Assembly: GCF_026625645.1 (NCBI RefSeq)
Contig: NZ_CP113056.1
Coordinates: 2,393,001-2,457,000 of the forward strand
From: Ancylobacter sp. SL191
Lineage (GTDB): Bacteria; Pseudomonadota; Alphaproteobacteria; Rhizobiales; Xanthobacteraceae
Length of the DNA stretch: 64,000 nt
Reading direction: 5' to 3'
This document shows positions 62,524 to 64,000 of this stretch, in pieces. The notes beneath the pieces are model-generated. The model made no database searches. It was not told where the DNA came from and saw only the letters and a program-made list of their open reading frames with translations. Position 1 is the first letter of the stretch, and the number at the start of each line of letters is the position of its first letter. The position numbers and the translations under genes are program-made.

Positions 62524-63558
62524 ATGAACTGGAAGATGACGGCCGCCTCGGCGGCGTTCGCCCTGCTGGGTCTTGCCGGCAGCGCCGCGGCCGAGGGCAA
62601 CCTCAACATCTACAACTGGGGCGACTACACCAGCCCCGAGCTGATCAAGAAGTTCGAGGACCAGTACAAGGTCAAGGTCAGCGTCACCGACTACGATTCG
62701 AACGACACGGCGCTGGCCAAGATCCGCGCCGGCGGCCATGGCTTCGACATCGTGGTGCCCTCGGCCAACTACATGCAGATCTGGGTCAAGGAAGGCCTGC
62801 TGCTGGAGGCCCGCCCCGACCAGATGTCGAACTTCAAGAATGTCGACGAGCGCTGGGTGAATGTGCCGTGGGATCCGGGCCGTCACTATTCGGTGCCGTG
62901 GCAGTGGGGCCTGAGTGGCATCGGCATCAACAAGAAGGTCTATAGCGGCGACATCAACACCTCCGCCATCTTCCTCGATCCGCCGAAGGAGCTCGTCGGC
63001 AAGATCAATGTCGAGCCGGAGATGAACGACGTTCTCTTCGCCACCATCAAATATGTCGGTGGCGACTGGTGCACGGCCGACAAGGCGGTGCTGAAGAAGG
63101 TCCGCGACAAGCTGCTGGAAGCCAAGCCAAAGTGGCTGGCCATGGACTACAGCGTGACCGAGAAGCTGCCCTCGGGCGACTACGCCGCGGTCTATTACTG
63201 GAACGGCGCCATCCTGCGCTCGCGCCTGAAGAACCCGGACATCGCTTTCGGCTATCCGAAGGAAGGCTACCCGGTGTTCATGGACAGCGTGGTGATCCTG
63301 AAGGACGCCAAGAATGTCGAGAACGCCAAGCTGTTCATGAACTTCATCATGGAGCCGGAGAACGCCGCGCTGATCTCGGCCTTCGCCAAATATGCCAACG
63401 GCATCAAGGGATCGGAGAAGTTCTTCCCGGCCGATATGAAGGACGCCCCGGAGCTGACCGTGCCGGCGCAGTTCGAGAAGGCCGGCGAGTTCCTCGCGAG
63501 CTGCCCGCCGGAGGTTTCCGACCTCTATGCGCGCATCTGGACCGATGTGAACAAGTAA
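62524..63558 (+). CDS. potF: Polyamine-type ABC transporter binding protein
   Basis: This 344-residue periplasmic PotD/PotF-family binding protein has a signal peptide ending GSAAAEG. The family opening is NLNIYNWGDYTSPELIKKFE, followed by GFDIVVPSANYMQIWVKEGLLLEA, VPWQWGLSGIGINKKVYSGD and AVYYWNGAILRSR. The acidic and Trp residues that clasp polyamines appear to be present, but substrate identity needs testing. It is the last gene of the transporter unit. Confidence 0.93.
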   Translation: MNWKMTAASAAFALLGLAGSAAAEGNLNIYNWGDYTSPELIKKFEDQYKVKVSVTDYDSNDTALAKIRAGGHGFDIVVPSANYMQIWVKEGLLLEARPDQMSNFKNVDERWVNVPWDPGRHYSVPWQWGLSGIGINKKVYSGDINTSAIFLDPPKELVGKINVEPEMNDVLFATIKYVGGDWCTADKAVLKKVRDKLLEAKPKWLAMDYSVTEKLPSGDYAAVYYWNGAILRSRLKNPDIAFGYPKEGYPVFMDSVVILKDAKNVENAKLFMNFIMEPENAALISAFAKYANGIKGSEKFFPADMKDAPELTVPAQFEKAGEFLASCPPEVSDLYARIWTDVNK

Positions 63559-63572
63559 TACCCACCTGACCA

Positions 63573-63599
63573 ATCCCGGCGGGCTGGGCTCGCCGGGAT
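63573..63599 (+). terminator. Hairpin after potF
   Basis: ATCCCGGCG pairs with CGCCGGGAT across a nine-base loop, 15 bases past the potF stop. There is no U-tract. Apart from a possible short gene at 63633-63770, the 323 bases before the next amidase hold nothing else I recognise. Confidence 0.5.
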
Positions 63600-63632
63600 C
63601 TCTACCCGATGAGAGCGATCAGGTTGGACCGC

Positions 63633-63770
63633 TCAACGCTCATTGAGCATCTCGACCATCGAGCGCAGACTCTCGGTCAAGGTGATGAAGCGCGGCCGGA
63701 AGCTTGCTGGCGCCACCAGGGCCGCCAGATGAACCAGCATCAGCGCGAGTTGAAACCGTAGCAGGGTCAT
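63633..63770 (-). CDS. Possible small protein
   Basis: A 45-residue open frame starting MTLLRFQLALMLVHLAALVA and ending EMLNER. It has a hydrophobic N-terminal helix and a charged amphipathic tail. No family is recognised and no clear ribosome site is seen. It is kept only as a possibility. Confidence 0.3.
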   Translation of the reverse strand: MTLLRFQLALMLVHLAALVAPASFRPRFITLTESLRSMVEMLNER

Positions 63771-63881
63771 CGCAAATCTTCGCCGCGCGCATTCGTGTAC
63801 GCGTATTCTAGTGTAGATTGATCCTGCCCTTAGGCAATGCGTACTACTCCCTGTCGCTTCGGTCGGCTTGTGGACACGCCC

Positions 63882-64000
63882 ATGTCACTGATGGACCTCA
63901 CGGCCAGCGAGTTGTCGCGCCTCATCGCCACCCGCGAGGTGCGTCCGTCGGAGGTGATGGCCGCCTATCTCGATCGTCTACTGGCAAATGATACCATCAA
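63882..64000 (+). CDS. Amidase, N-terminal fragment (runs off the window)
   Basis: The frame reads MSLMDLTASELSRLIATREV then RPSEVMAAYLDRLLANDTI up to the window edge. This is the characteristic first helix pair of amidase-signature enzymes (L-T-A-x-E-L-x-x-x-I...R-x-V-x-x-S-E-V). The catalytic part is outside the window. Starts at 63870 (GTG), 63882 or 63891 are all possible. It follows the polyamine-type transporter and would be the second amidase in this block. Confidence 0.75.
   Translation, partial: MSLMDLTASELSRLIATREVRPSEVMAAYLDRLLANDTI

Overview
The window is a GC-rich stretch (roughly two-thirds G+C) of an alphaproteobacterial chromosome. The gene content points to the Hyphomicrobiales, plausibly the Xanthobacteraceae (Ancylobacter/Starkeya/Xanthobacter type). 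The markers are ctrA facing a fliJ-like gene, the aerobic (CobG/CobN) cobalamin pathway, a glgP-glgBCAX cluster, a BA14K-family protein, EcfG-type promoters and abundant Rhizobiales-style palindromic intergenic repeats. The taxon is inferred from gene content only. It is core-type sequence: I see no phage, transposase, CRISPR, rRNA or tRNA.

Layout. 1-4.9 kb: repeats, ctrA (-) with a GANTC-rich upstream region, fliJ (+), an acetyltransferase, a stand-alone CysA-type ATPase and a thiopurine methyltransferase-type gene. 5-8.6 kb: an exported YVTN beta-propeller plus an exported SRPBCC protein, then recQ. 8.7-26.4 kb: a large cobalamin block: cbiB/cobD, cobQ, cobO and cobU, then a cobalamin riboswitch driving cobW-cobN-cobG-cobH-cobI-cobJ-(cobK reversed)-cobL-cobE-cobM-cobB and a DUF423-like membrane protein. 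26.5-38.4 kb: the glycogen cluster glgP / glgB-glgC-glgA-glgX-malQ. In this cluster glgX and malQ appear to be one fused gene broken by a one-base frameshift in a run of seven G. 38.5-43 kb: small proteins and modABC, with a ModE DNA-binding-domain regulator. 43-45.5 kb: a PepSY membrane protein, a PCu(A)C copper chaperone and a DUF2946-like protein. 45.5-53 kb: xylose uptake and catabolism (xylFHG, divergent xylR-xylB-xylA). 53-56.2 kb: an L,D-transpeptidase, an orphan AapJ-like binding protein, a GlcG/HbpS-like protein and a BA14K protein behind an EcfG-type promoter. 56.4-64 kb: amidase, YtcJ-like amidohydrolase, a complete polyamine-type ABC transporter and the start of a second amidase.

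How it works together. The B12 genes cover most of precorrin-2 to adenosylcobinamide-GDP. cobA, cobF, cobR, cobS/T, cobC and cobV are not in the window. The glycogen genes form a full make-and-break cycle. The xyl genes import xylose and convert it to xylulose 5-phosphate. The amidase/amidohydrolase/polyamine-transport block looks like a catabolic cassette for an amide or polyamine-like compound.

Most notable observations: (1) two different palindromic repeat elements lie in frame inside cobN, one of them a 99-bp (33-codon) member of the same family found between genes; (2) the glgX-malQ fusion interrupted at a G7 tract; (3) cobK is antisense within the cob operon, overlapping its neighbour at both ends and sharing a CATG start with cobL; (4) nine GANTC sites in 268 bp upstream of ctrA; (5) two GGAAC-N16-CGTT promoters. 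I found no clearly undescribed multi-gene system.
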